Origin: Hyphomicrobium_B sp001006785 | GTDB lineage: Bacteria > Pseudomonadota > Alphaproteobacteria > Rhizobiales > Hyphomicrobiaceae | DNA length: 64,000 bases | Reading direction: 5' to 3' | Assembly: GCF_001006785.1 (NCBI RefSeq) | Contig: NZ_CDHO01000003.1 | Span: forward strand, 868,001-932,000 | Shown here: one piece after another, positions 44,612 to 53,559 of the stretch | Layout of the letters: the number at the start of each line of letters is the position of its first letter | Position numbering within the stretch: the stretch's first letter is position 1 | The notes under the pieces: model-generated | Seen by the model: the letters and a program-made list of their open reading frames with translations, nothing else | What the model was told of the DNA's origin: nothing | Database searches by the model: none | Made by a program: the position numbers and the translations under genes

Positions 44612-45086
44612 ACCAGCCGGCCTGTAAGCCGGGTTCTGTCTGGAGACAGCCCAACACCGGCATGCCGGGTGTTGGCCTAAATGCTCCGCGACGGCCATTC
44701 ATCTGGGACGCCTGTTGCCAGACGCCTCGTGCAATCAACCCGGATGAGTAGCGCGATGACACGCCCCGCGTCTGCGGTTTCCCGCTCCGCGCGCCCATCC
44801 CTATTCGATCTTGCTCCCGGTGGGGTTTGCCCTGCCGCCTCTGTTGCCAGAAGCGCGGTGCGCTCTTACCGCACCTTTTCACCCTTACCTCGCCGAAGCT
44901 GCAAAGCAGCGAAGGCGGGCGGTATGTTCTCTGTGGCACTTTCCCTGGGGTCGCCCCCGGCGGCCGTTAGCCGCCACCGTGTCATCAAGGAGCCCGGACT
45001 TTCCTCCACCGGATGTCTTGCTTGCGCGCCTTTAGAGCGCGTTTCGCCACAACGAAGTCCGGCAGCGGCCGCCCGGCCGGCTGGTC
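44612..45086 (-). ncRNA. rnpB: RNase P RNA, class A
   Basis: The catalytic RNA that removes 5' leaders from pre-tRNAs. On the minus strand GAGGAAAGTCCGGGC (from 45006) is the conserved 5' core, and GGTAAGAGCGCACCGCGC the central core. ACAGAACCCGGCTTACAGG is the conserved 3' element. The ends pair as P1: CCAGCCGG near 45084 with CCGGCTGG near 44613. The length of about 475 nt is somewhat above the usual 400. Exact ends are set from P1 and may be off by a few bases. Confidence 0.97.
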
Positions 45087-45244
45087 CCGCGACATAAGCG
45101 ACGCGAGCGCGCAAACGTCAAGACCCGACCTGCGAAACGGTGAAGGCGCGGTTCGCAACAAACATCAAACGCCGTGATCGCCGGTTGCGATTGGCGCTGA
45201 CGCTCCCATATCGCACCAGATCATTCAGTAACGCGGAGTATCGG

Positions 45245-45607
45245 ATGCAGCCCAAAACTGATCGCGTGATCCGCATCCTTCCGCATCCGGCGCGCCTGCG
45301 CGTTTGCTGGCGCGGCCACGTCATCGCCGACACCACAGGCGCATTGATACTGCACGAAGGATCATATCCCGCCGTGCACTATATCCCGCGCGCCGACATC
45401 GACATGACGATGTTGAAGAAGACTGCGACCGTCACGCGCTGCCCGTTCAAGGGCGAAGCCGTTTACTTTTCTTTGCATTCGGACGATGCGACCGCGCCGG
45501 ACGTGGCCTGGAGCTACGAGAAGCCCTTCCCGAGTGTCGGCCAAATCAGCGGGCACTTGGCATTCGACGCAAAGGCCGTCGAATTCATCGAAAACAACAC
45601 GCCCTGA
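45245..45607 (+). CDS. DUF427 domain protein
   Basis: A 120-residue protein of the DUF427 family, a small all-beta fold with no firmly assigned function. Family features are VRVCWRGHVIADTTGALILHE-like N-terminal strands, the HYIPRADIDM segment, the central TRCPFKGEAVYFSL and AWSYEKPFP, and the C-terminal HLAFDAKAVEFIE. GGAG at a good distance supports the ATG at 45245. It is divergent from rnpB and alone. Confidence 0.88.
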   Translation: MQPKTDRVIRILPHPARLRVCWRGHVIADTTGALILHEGSYPAVHYIPRADIDMTMLKKTATVTRCPFKGEAVYFSLHSDDATAPDVAWSYEKPFPSVGQISGHLAFDAKAVEFIENNTP

Positions 45608-45916
45608 CACCGACGCTCAAGACCTCAGCGGAAGGCTTGGAACAATATATCGGACTTCGCGTTGCGATCTTGTCGTGCTGCAGGCGACGGTTATCGAAGC
45701 GGATGAGCTCTCTTGAGCAGCGTGTTTTGTGCATCGTTAGGTGAGCTTCGGCAGAACGCCGCCGCTCGCCGTTTTTCGCACGTCACTTCTGGCCCAGCAT
45801 CTTCAGAACGCGAAGCATTGCAGCCTAATTGCACGCGCCCGACAGCACAATATTCCACATCTCAAATCCTAGTTCTATGATCGTCGCGCGGTAGGAGCCG
45901 GCTGAGGAGAATGATT
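45608..45916. other. Intergenic region before egtB
   Basis: About 300 bp without a credible gene. It should hold the egtB promoter. I see no clear hairpin with a T-run and no repeat. Confidence 0.5.
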
Positions 45917-47218
45917 ATGCATCCGACATTGCTCACCGCTGCGAGCGCCGCCCCTCTCCCAAAGTCCGCTGCGACGACGATCGCCGAAAGATTATTCGCC
46001 ACGCGCCGTCATTCGCTTGCGCTTGCTGCACCGCTCACGTCCGAGGACATGGTCGTACAAGCAATGGAAGACGCGAGCCCCACCAAATGGCACCTCGCGC
46101 ACGTCACATGGTTTTTCGAGAACTTCATTCTGAAGCAGCATCTCGATGGCTACCAACCGTTCGACGAAAACTTCAACTATTGCTTTAATTCTTACTATGA
46201 AGCGCTCGGACCACGCCATCCGCGTCCGAGACGAGGGCTGCTGACACGTCCCTCTGCCGAACGCATCTTTGCCTACCGCGCACACGTCGATGAGGCGCTT
46301 GAAATGCTCCTCGCATCTGAACAAGGCCAGAGCGAAGATCTTGCGCGCCTCATTGAAATCGGCATCAACCATGAGCAGCAGCATCAGGAACTGCTCCTGA
46401 CGGACATTCTCGCTCTGTTTGCCGCGAGCCCGCTCAAGCCCGCCTATCAGGCGTCGCCTTCAAATGTCGACGCATCGCAGCCCGAACCCCTGCGCTGGTT
46501 TGAATTTGAGGGCGGAATTCATCGCATCGGACATGCGTCGAATGACTATTGCTGGGACAATGAACGGCCGCAGCATGACGCGCTTGTGCATCCGTTTCAG
46601 CTCGCAGACCGTCTTGTCACCAATGCCGAGTGGCTCGAGTTCATTGCCGACGGCGGCTACGTCACGGCATCGCTTTGGCTCGCAGACGGCTGGACGACGG
46701 TCAACCGCGAGGATTGGCAGGCTCCGCTCTATTGGGAAAAAAGCGACGCCGGCTGGTTCCAAATGTCGTTACACGGACTTTTACCGGTCGTACCTGCAGA
46801 GCCAGTCGCGCACGTGTCCTACTTCGAGGCCGATGCGTTCGCTCGCTGGGCTGGAAAACGCCTGCCGACCGAATTCGAATGGGAAATGGCGGCGCTTCAA
46901 GCAAGCGCGCGGCACGACCAGCCAGCAAATCATTTCAGGCCCCAACGAGCGAAAGACGCGGATCACCAAACGCCGCGACAGCTCTTTGGCGACGTGTGGC
47001 AATGGACGTCGAGCGCATATCTGCCCTATCCCGGCTATCGTCCCCCGACAGGCGCGATCGGCGAATACAACGGCAAGTTCATGATCAGCCAGCAGGTCCT
47101 TCGCGGGGCATCGTGCGTGACACCAGCGGGCCATTCGCGGCCGACCTATCGCAACTTCTTCTACCCTCATCAACGCTGGCAATTTGTCGGCCTCAGGCTG
47201 GCATCGGAGGCTCACTAA
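45917..47218 (+). CDS. egtB: Ergothioneine sulfoxide synthase EgtB
   Basis: EgtB is a non-haem iron enzyme that joins a thiol (gamma-glutamylcysteine or cysteine) to hercynine with O2 in ergothioneine synthesis. The 433-residue protein has an N-terminal DinB-like domain with the probable iron ligands His62 (HLAH), His152 and His156 (NHEQQHQE), and a C-terminal formylglycine-generating-enzyme-like domain (GDVWQWTSSAYLPYPGYRP, LRGASC). GAGGAG is well spaced from the ATG at 45917, so I prefer it over 45911. The stop overlaps egtD in TAATG. Confidence 0.95.
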   Translation: MHPTLLTAASAAPLPKSAATTIAERLFATRRHSLALAAPLTSEDMVVQAMEDASPTKWHLAHVTWFFENFILKQHLDGYQPFDENFNYCFNSYYEALGPRHPRPRRGLLTRPSAERIFAYRAHVDEALEMLLASEQGQSEDLARLIEIGINHEQQHQELLLTDILALFAASPLKPAYQASPSNVDASQPEPLRWFEFEGGIHRIGHASNDYCWDNERPQHDALVHPFQLADRLVTNAEWLEFIADGGYVTASLWLADGWTTVNREDWQAPLYWEKSDAGWFQMSLHGLLPVVPAEPVAHVSYFEADAFARWAGKRLPTEFEWEMAALQASARHDQPANHFRPQRAKDADHQTPRQLFGDVWQWTSSAYLPYPGYRPPTGAIGEYNGKFMISQQVLRGASCVTPAGHSRPTYRNFFYPHQRWQFVGLRLASEAH

Positions 47219-48213
47219 TGTCTCGTGCTCAAACGCTTCCCAAAGCTTCCTGCGCTCATGCCGACACGCTCGAGAACGAGTTCGCTCGTGCCGTAATCAC
47301 AGGCTTGTCGAAAGAGAAAAAAACGCTGCCGTGCCGCTATTTCTATGATGCACGCGGCAGCGAACTGTTCGAAGACATCACGCGCTTGCCGGAATATTAC
47401 CCGACACGAACCGAAACGCAGATCTTGCGCGATCATGCGGCCGACATCGTCGGTGAAATCGGCGACGGAGAATTGCTCGTCGAGTTCGGCTCGGGATCGA
47501 GCTTGAAAACCGAAATCCTCCTCGACCGTATCGCATCTTCGATTGCATACGTGCCGATCGACGTCTCGGAAACGGCGCTGGCCGACGCAAAATGCAGGCT
47601 CGCGAAGCGCTATCCAGAACTTGACGTTCGGCCGATCGAAGCTGACTTCTCGCGCGCGATTGCGTTGCCCGCGGATCTCGCATCGCGCCGAAAGACCGGA
47701 TTCTTTCCCGGCTCGACCATCGGCAATCTCGCGCCCTCTGACGCCCAATCTCTTCTGTCGTTTTTCGGCCGCGCGCTTGGCGAAGGCAGCCGCCTAATCA
47801 TTGGCGTCGACCTCAAGAAAGATCCGCGTGTCCTCATCGAGGCCTACGACGATGCCGCAGGCGTGACAGCTGCGTTCAATCTCAACCTGCTTCACCGCAT
47901 CAATCGCGAACTTGGCGGCGACTTCGATGAACGAGGGTTTCGGCATCGCGCGCTCTATGATCCAGCCAAAGGCCGGGTCGAAATGCATCTCGTCAGCGCT
48001 CGCAATCAGCGTGTCGTAATCTGTGGCCGCTCGTTCCGGTTCAGAGAGAACGAAACCATCCACACCGAGAATTCATACAAGTACACGCTCGATCAGTTTC
48101 GCGAGGTCGCACGCGCATCAGGCTGGAACGCGAAGCGAGTCTGGACCGACGCCAACAATCGCTTCAGCGTTCACGAACTCATCTGGCCAAAAACGGGCCG
48201 CAGCGTCGGCTGA
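47218..48213 (+). CDS. egtD: Histidine N-alpha-methyltransferase EgtD
   Basis: EgtD makes hercynine (trimethylhistidine) from histidine with three SAM. The 331-residue protein has the family block FYDARGSELFEDITRLPEYY, SAM-binding VEFGSGSSLKTEIL, and FFPGSTIGNLAP. Its ATG overlaps the egtB stop (TAATG), which excludes the much longer open frame that runs through egtB. EgtB and EgtD together are enough for the core of the pathway; the lyase step (EgtE) and EgtA/EgtC are not in the window. It ends 2 bp from the convergent crcB. Confidence 0.96.
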   Translation: MSRAQTLPKASCAHADTLENEFARAVITGLSKEKKTLPCRYFYDARGSELFEDITRLPEYYPTRTETQILRDHAADIVGEIGDGELLVEFGSGSSLKTEILLDRIASSIAYVPIDVSETALADAKCRLAKRYPELDVRPIEADFSRAIALPADLASRRKTGFFPGSTIGNLAPSDAQSLLSFFGRALGEGSRLIIGVDLKKDPRVLIEAYDDAAGVTAAFNLNLLHRINRELGGDFDERGFRHRALYDPAKGRVEMHLVSARNQRVVICGRSFRFRENETIHTENSYKYTLDQFREVARASGWNAKRVWTDANNRFSVHELIWPKTGRSVG

Positions 48214-48215
48214 AT

Positions 48216-48647
48216 TCAAGCGTCTTCTTCGATCGCCGACTGCGCGATTTCGGTCGCCCCGCCATTGAAGTGCGCGCCGACCAGATGGCCGACGGCAACG
48301 GCGCCGATGCAAAGCGCCACCGACAAGACGATGTTCAGGGCCGCGCGGCCGAGAGCGCCGTCTCTCAGCAGATCGAGCGTCTGCAGGCTGAAGGATGAAA
48401 ACGTCGTATAGCCGCCGCAGATGCCGATCATCACGAACAGCCTGAATTCTTCCGACACCGGAAAGCGCCCATGCGCCAAGGTGAGCGTTCCGAAAAGTCC
48501 GATGATGAACGATCCCGTGATATTGACGATGATCGTGCCCCAGGGCAGCTGGCTGCTGATCGGCAGCGCAAACAGCGACACCAGATAGCGCATCAGCGTT
48601 CCGAGCGCGCCGCCGAACATGACGATCAGGCATGTCGTGAAATTCAT
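48216..48647 (-). CDS. crcB: Fluoride channel Fluc/CrcB
   Basis: CrcB is a dual-topology dimeric channel that exports fluoride. The 143-residue protein has four hydrophobic helices and the family signature GGYTTFSSFSLQTLDLL, plus GGALGTLMRYLVS and TIIVNITGSFIIGLF near the N-terminus. GGGAG lies before the ATG at 48647. A fluoride riboswitch in its leader confirms the role. It converges with egtD. Confidence 0.97.
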   Translation of the reverse strand: MNFTTCLIVMFGGALGTLMRYLVSLFALPISSQLPWGTIIVNITGSFIIGLFGTLTLAHGRFPVSEEFRLFVMIGICGGYTTFSSFSLQTLDLLRDGALGRAALNIVLSVALCIGAVAVGHLVGAHFNGGATEIAQSAIEEDA

Positions 48648-48685
48648 ATGGCTCTCCCTTACCTCATTCCGAACGAATGCGGCCT

Positions 48686-48735
48686 CGCCAGGAGTCATCA
48701 GCCATAGCGGCGGTTATCGGGGAACCCCATCCCCA
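48686..48735 (-). promoter_or_regulatory. Fluoride riboswitch (crcB motif)
   Basis: On the minus strand the leader of crcB reads GGGGATGGGGTTCCCC, then GATAACCGCCGC, then GGCTGATGACTCCT. This is the crcB motif: a P1 hairpin with GATG, the AACCGCC pseudoknot strand, and the conserved CTGATGACTCC end. It should raise crcB expression when fluoride is bound. It ends about 40 nt before the ATG, so control could be at transcription or translation. Confidence 0.9.
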
Positions 48736-49086
48736 TCGACGGCTACTCTTACACGAAAATCTTGGGAAACTAAACGGCCTCAAGCCGTAAAATGGCGACC
48801 CTCGCCGGGGCGGATGAAAATAGTCAGGGCCGAGACCTGCAGCAGGATCTGACGCGCAACCCTTCCTACCCGGGCCGTCGAGCCATGATCGCCAGCCCAC
48901 AATACTCCGCACGCAGCGGATAATCGAACATCGACGGACTCGCACGGTCTGATTGAAGTTGGCCGATATCGATTTTGCCATAGATCATATCTATCGCGAT
49001 ACGATGCCGTGGAGCAAAAATACAACGCTCAATCATATAAGAAAATAAATCCAAAATGTCGCCTTGGAGCCCTTCAGAAATTCGAT
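48736..49086. other. Intergenic region between crcB and receptor
   Basis: About 350 bp, AT-richer towards the right, between divergent genes. It contains ATAGAT-CAT-ATCTAT, a short palindrome near 48982, besides the main operator array that follows. Minus-strand open frames here have no support. Confidence 0.45.
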
Positions 49087-49124
49087 ATAGCCACAAGGCT
49101 ATGAAAACATAGCCACTCGGCTAT
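49087..49124 (+). promoter_or_regulatory. Four alternating half-sites before the receptor gene
   Basis: ATAGCC (49087), GGCTAT (49097), ATAGCC (49109) and GGCTAT (49119) alternate at 10-12 bp steps. They form ATAGCC-N4-GGCTAT twice, and GGCTATG-AAAA-CATAGCC across the centre. TATATT at 49122-49127 may be the -10 element, so a bound protein would block the promoter. The array is 25 bp before the ATG. Confidence 0.7.
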
Positions 49125-49148
49125 ATTGCGGTCTCTGGGGGGAGTCCT

Positions 49149-51419
49149 ATGCGTTCGAAAAACGTCTGTGCGTCAGCGTGCATTGCGCTGGCGATGACAT
49201 CTGCTGGCAGCCTGCATGCGCAGGAAGCGGGCGCTACCAATCAAGGCGCGTCGGAAGTCACGCTCCCGCCCGTCGTGGTGGCGGCGCCGAAGCAACGCAT
49301 CGCTCAGAAGCCAAAAACGAAGCCCAAAGGGACGGACACGGCTCAGTCAGGCTCGACAAGCGGCCAAGCCGAAGACGTCGACGCTGATGGCGTGGGCACC
49401 GACGGAGGCTTGAGCGGCAACGGCCTGCCTGGAACGGCAGGCGTCTTCACGCTCGGTCAGATCGACATGGTCGGCGGCAGCGCCATCACCAATGACGCCA
49501 TGTGGACCTTCTCGAAGTCCACACTCGATCAAGCGCTAGCACTGGCGCCAGGCGTCGCGGCGTCTAATTCCGGCGGCAGCCGCAACGAGCAGCTGATTTT
49601 CGTACGCGGATTTGATCGCTGGCAGGTTCCGCTCTCAATCGATGGCATCACCATCTATCGACCCGCCGACAACCGCATCGACTTTTCCAGCTTTTTGACC
49701 GCCGACATCTCGGAAGTTCAAATCGCGAAAGGCTATACGTCGGTATTGAACGGCCCCGGCGGCATGGGCGGCGCAATCAACCTCGTGACCAAGAAGCCGA
49801 CCAAGGCCGTCGAAGGCGAAGTCCAGGGCGGCATGATGTTCGGGACCGATGGACAATACGAGGGCTACAAGACCTACGCCTCGCTTGGAACACGTCAGCG
49901 CGGATACTACGCCCAGGTCAGCGGCGCGCTGTTGGACACCGATGGCTGGTTCATGTCCAACGACTTCAAGCCGACCCCGGTCGAAAACGGCGGCGAACGC
50001 GATCATTCCTACAAGGACAACTGGCAGATCAGCGCCAAGCTCGGCTTAACCCCGAACGCAACGGATGATTACTCCATCAACTTCGTCCGCATGAACAATG
50101 CCAAAGGCGCGCCCTACCACGTGACGGACCCCGTCGCCCAGCAGCGCTATTGGGATTGGCCGGATACCACTCAGCAGAACTTGTACTGGCTCTCGCACAC
50201 CAAGCTCGGCTCAGCTTCCTTCGTCGAAACGAAAGCGTATTACACGACGTTCCAGGACAATCTCGTAAGCTACGATAATCCGGCTCAGACGACCCAAAGC
50301 CTACCGAAAGCGTTCATCAGCAATTATGACGACTGGGCCGGCGGCGGCAGCATCCTCTTTGGAACCGACGTCACACCGTGGGATACGTTCAAAGCGACCT
50401 TCCTTTATCGCCGCGACCAGCACGATGAAACGCAGGCGTACAACATCAGAAACGTATCCTGCGGATCGACAAAGCCGTGCTTCCGGGAACCGACCCAGAC
50501 AGATCTGGAAGACACGTATTCGATCGCCTTCGAAAATACTGTTCACGCGACCAATCGGCTCGATATCGTCGCAGGCGTGAGCTACGATTGGCGCAAGCTC
50601 TACAAGGCCGAGGAATTCACAGCCCCCTCCACTGCCCCAACTCCTTCTAATCCAGGCACTTTCTTCGAGTACAATAAGAAGGACTCGGACGCCTTCAACT
50701 GGCAAAGCGCGATCGTCTATCGTTCCGATGACTTCAACACCTGGCACGCCAGCGTTTCGGATCGCACGCGCTTCCCGACAATCTTTGAGCGCTTCAGTTC
50801 ACGCTTCGGCGGCGCGACGTCGAACCCAGGCCTCGAACCCGAGCGGTCAATCAATTACGAAGTCGGCTGGACGAGCGCATTCGCGCGCAACAGCCAGATG
50901 TCTGCAGCGGTCTTCTACAGTGATGTGACGAATCTCATCCAGTCCGTTCCCTTCATCTATCAAGGGAATGCCGTCTCACAGAGCCAAAACGTGGGCGACG
51001 GCCACTACTATGGCATCGAGTACTCGATCGATTATGCGGTCAACGACAAGCTGCTGATTGGTGGCAACATCACTTGGTTGCAACGCGACATCCACAACCC
51101 GTCGAATGCGGCATTCGAGCTGACTGGAATGCCTACGGTCAAAGGCATCAGCTACCTGACCTACAAAATCACCGATGCGTGGAGCATCACGCCGAACGTC
51201 GAGTTCGCATCGGATCGCTGGACGGTCAATTCAGCCGGCACGCTCTATTATAAAACAGGCGCATTCGCTCTGGCGAACTTCCAGACCGAATACGATCTGA
51301 CCGACAAGACGAGCCTGATGTTCACGGCACGCAACATCCTCGACGAGAACTATGTCCTGACCGATGGCTATCCTGAGATGGGACGTAGCTTCTACGCCAA
51401 CATGCGCACGCAATTCTAA
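49149..51419 (+). CDS. TonB-dependent outer-membrane receptor
   Basis: A 756-residue receptor that imports a ligand through the outer membrane using TonB energy. It has a signal peptide (CIALAMTSAGSLHAQ), a Pro/Val segment PPVVVAAPK and Lys-rich spacer, a plug domain (STLDQALALAPGV, RGFDRWQVPLSIDGI, VEVQIAKG-like EVQIAKGYTSVLNGPGGMGGAINLVTKKP), and a 22-strand barrel ending in Phe (SFYANMRTQF). GGGGGGAG precedes the ATG. The ligand is unknown. It starts a probable three-gene operon with an exported protein and a di-haem peroxidase. Confidence 0.93.
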   Translation: MRSKNVCASACIALAMTSAGSLHAQEAGATNQGASEVTLPPVVVAAPKQRIAQKPKTKPKGTDTAQSGSTSGQAEDVDADGVGTDGGLSGNGLPGTAGVFTLGQIDMVGGSAITNDAMWTFSKSTLDQALALAPGVAASNSGGSRNEQLIFVRGFDRWQVPLSIDGITIYRPADNRIDFSSFLTADISEVQIAKGYTSVLNGPGGMGGAINLVTKKPTKAVEGEVQGGMMFGTDGQYEGYKTYASLGTRQRGYYAQVSGALLDTDGWFMSNDFKPTPVENGGERDHSYKDNWQISAKLGLTPNATDDYSINFVRMNNAKGAPYHVTDPVAQQRYWDWPDTTQQNLYWLSHTKLGSASFVETKAYYTTFQDNLVSYDNPAQTTQSLPKAFISNYDDWAGGGSILFGTDVTPWDTFKATFLYRRDQHDETQAYNIRNVSCGSTKPCFREPTQTDLEDTYSIAFENTVHATNRLDIVAGVSYDWRKLYKAEEFTAPSTAPTPSNPGTFFEYNKKDSDAFNWQSAIVYRSDDFNTWHASVSDRTRFPTIFERFSSRFGGATSNPGLEPERSINYEVGWTSAFARNSQMSAAVFYSDVTNLIQSVPFIYQGNAVSQSQNVGDGHYYGIEYSIDYAVNDKLLIGGNITWLQRDIHNPSNAAFELTGMPTVKGISYLTYKITDAWSITPNVEFASDRWTVNSAGTLYYKTGAFALANFQTEYDLTDKTSLMFTARNILDENYVLTDGYPEMGRSFYANMRTQF

Positions 51420-51438
51420 CCCGATTAGGTTCTTCGCT

Positions 51439-51984
51439 ATGAAACGTTCAATCTCCCGTTTGCACGTATCATTGCGGCTCCTGCCCGTTGCCGTTTTCGC
51501 GGCAACGGGTTTTCAGGGCGCCGCCTCGGCAGAAACGTGTGCTGCCTTCAAGTGGTCCGTTGCCGCTGACTTGACCCTGATGGCGGCGCCGGAAGCTGTA
51601 ACCGTCGCTTCAGGCGGCGCGATCGCGTCCGTTCCGAGCAAGGCGATTCAGTTGCAGCTTGAACCGTCGCCGGGCATCAAATTCCCGGCAGCATCCGGCA
51701 TCAAAAAGCAGGCGATACCCCAGAACAGCTTTTCTGGATGGTTCAAGATCGACGCCATCGCCAAGCCTGGTCTCTACCAGATCACGATACCCGACCACTC
51801 CTGGATCGATGTCGTGCAGAACGACGAACTCGTTCAGTCTACGGCCTTTTCCGGCGACCCGGAATGCAAGACGCTGCGAAAGAGCGTGCAGTTTGAACTC
51901 GGCTCAGGGCCTGTGATCGTGCAGATCGGTGGCTCTGCGGAAAAGACGATGAAACTGACGGTCCGCGAGGCCGATAAGAAATGA
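51439..51984 (+). CDS. Exported protein of unknown function
   Basis: A 181-residue protein with a signal peptide (SLRLLPVAVFAATGFQGAASA, cleavage before ETC). The mature part is rich in beta-strand pattern: FSGWFKIDAIAKPGLYQITIPDHSWIDVV is its best conserved-looking stretch, and two Cys (ETCAAFKW, DPECKTLRK) may form a disulfide. I do not recognise the family. It lies 19 bp after the receptor and its stop overlaps the peroxidase start (ATGA), so it is part of the same unit and probably periplasmic. A ligand-binding or carrier role for the receptor is a guess. Confidence 0.75.
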   Translation: MKRSISRLHVSLRLLPVAVFAATGFQGAASAETCAAFKWSVAADLTLMAAPEAVTVASGGAIASVPSKAIQLQLEPSPGIKFPAASGIKKQAIPQNSFSGWFKIDAIAKPGLYQITIPDHSWIDVVQNDELVQSTAFSGDPECKTLRKSVQFELGSGPVIVQIGGSAEKTMKLTVREADKK

Positions 51985-53174
51985 TGGTTCGGGTCGAAAG
52001 ACTCGCGATTGCGCGCTGGCTTCGCCGAAGCATCGCTTGCATTTACTTCTGCGCGGCCACCGCGGCCGCGGCAGCGTCCTGCATTACGCTTCAATCTGCG
52101 CAGGCTGAAAACTTAAAGACGCGCGAAAAACTCGGGGAAGCGCTGTTTTCGGACAGAAACCTGTCCTTCAGCCGCAAGCAGAACTGCGTCAGCTGCCACT
52201 CGCCAGAACTGGCATTCACCGATCCGAGAGTTCTAGGCGAAATCCAAGGCGCAGTGTCACGCGGTGGCGACGGCCGCTCGCTGGGCGACCGCAATTCGCC
52301 AACGCTTGTCTACATCCGCACGACGCCGGCATTTCATATATCGCCGGCACGCGAGGCCGTCGGCGGAATGTTTTGGGACGGACGCGCAGGAACACTCGAA
52401 GATCAAGTCCGCGACCCAATTCTCAATCCGGTGGAAATGGCCATGCCGGACGAGGCAAGCATCGTCGCCCGCCTGCGCGAGAATGCAGACTACCGCGCTG
52501 CCTTCGCCGCGCTCTATGGCGAGGATGCGCTGGCTAGCACGCCGAAAGCAATCGCAGCGCTCAAAAACGCACTTGCGGCATTTCTCAGCACACCCGAATT
52601 CGCGCCGTTCACTTCGAAGTACGACCGTTCATTGCGCGGCGAAGTTTCGCTATCGGAAACCGAAGCACGTGGCCGCGACTTGTTCTTCTCCAACGACGGC
52701 GCGGGTTGCAATCGCTGCCACTCAAGCGTAGCCGCCGGCACCCGCGATGAAGTGTTCACCAACTTCGGCTATTTCAACTTGGGCGTGCCGCGGAATGCTG
52801 TCGCGCGGCGCCTGAACGACAGCAAACCACAGCGCGTTGATCACGGGCTCATGGAAAATCCCGTGGCAGCGCACGGCGAGTTCGACGGAAAGTTCAAGGT
52901 TCCGACACTTCGCAACGTCGCCATCACCGGACCCTACATGCACAACGGTATTTTTCGGGACCTGAGAACCGCGGTGCTTTTCCACCTCCGCTCATCTGAT
53001 ACCGCCATCGCCAAAACCAATCCCGAAACGGGTTCCGTTTGGGACAATCCCGAAGTTTCGGCCAATATCGCCGATCTCGGATCTCGCTCACTCAGCTCCT
53101 CAGATGTCGACGCTCTCCTGGCGTTCCTGAAAACACTCACCGATCGCAAATACGAGAACCTGCTCTCGCAATAA
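51981..53174 (+). CDS. Di-haem cytochrome c peroxidase-like protein
   Basis: A 397-residue exported protein of the bacterial cytochrome c peroxidase/MauG superfamily. Two CXXCH haem sites are visible: CVSCH at 69-73 and CNRCH at 243-247. KFKVPTLRNVAITGPYMHNG near the C-terminus carries a typical distal Met (PYMHNG). The N-terminal hydrophobic stretch IACIYFCAATAAAAAS works as a signal. It could reduce peroxide or oxidise a protein or metal ligand. The start overlaps the preceding gene in ATGA; the second Met is an alternative. It is the end of the receptor operon. Confidence 0.9.
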   Translation: MMVRVERLAIARWLRRSIACIYFCAATAAAAASCITLQSAQAENLKTREKLGEALFSDRNLSFSRKQNCVSCHSPELAFTDPRVLGEIQGAVSRGGDGRSLGDRNSPTLVYIRTTPAFHISPAREAVGGMFWDGRAGTLEDQVRDPILNPVEMAMPDEASIVARLRENADYRAAFAALYGEDALASTPKAIAALKNALAAFLSTPEFAPFTSKYDRSLRGEVSLSETEARGRDLFFSNDGAGCNRCHSSVAAGTRDEVFTNFGYFNLGVPRNAVARRLNDSKPQRVDHGLMENPVAAHGEFDGKFKVPTLRNVAITGPYMHNGIFRDLRTAVLFHLRSSDTAIAKTNPETGSVWDNPEVSANIADLGSRSLSSSDVDALLAFLKTLTDRKYENLLSQ

Positions 53175-53559
53175 AACGGGCTCGGATCAAAGTGAGCCAA
53201 GCGAGATCATACCGATGCTCGCAAGCATCGTCACGTGTCTAGCCCGTCCGACAACGCACGCCCCGTGCTTGCCCAGATTCTTTCACACGGCATCAGCTCG
53301 CAGTGCGGCCGGCGTGCGCCAACGGCAAACCGCGTTAGCCGGAAATCGGCCCTCCGCAAGCGCTGACACAAGCAACGTTGAGCCCGGATCAGCTCCGCCA
53401 ACCCTTATGGTATGAATAAATTTTGCATATTCTATCGCATTGCAGCGACGATTGCCGTCAGTGTGAAGACGATAAAGCGCCAGCGCGCTTGTAAAATCTC
53501 GCGAACATGAAATCTTCTGCGGCACGAAGAACCATACTTGCCGCATCCCGAAAGCAAAC
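53175..53559. other. Intergenic region before the regulator
   Basis: 385 bp with no credible gene. It holds an AT-rich stretch near 53408-53440 (TATGGTATGAATAAATTTTG) that may be the regulator's promoter. No ATAGCC/GGCTAT half-site pair is found here, so autoregulation through that operator is not indicated. Confidence 0.45.

Noticed and set aside
46630..47217. A long upstream extension of the egtD frame
   Set aside because: It runs through egtB in another frame. The TAATG overlap and the usual EgtD N-terminus set the start at 47218.
48780..49096. Minus-strand frames in the crcB-receptor gap
   Set aside because: They overlap the half-site array, lack a domain and have no good ribosome-binding site.
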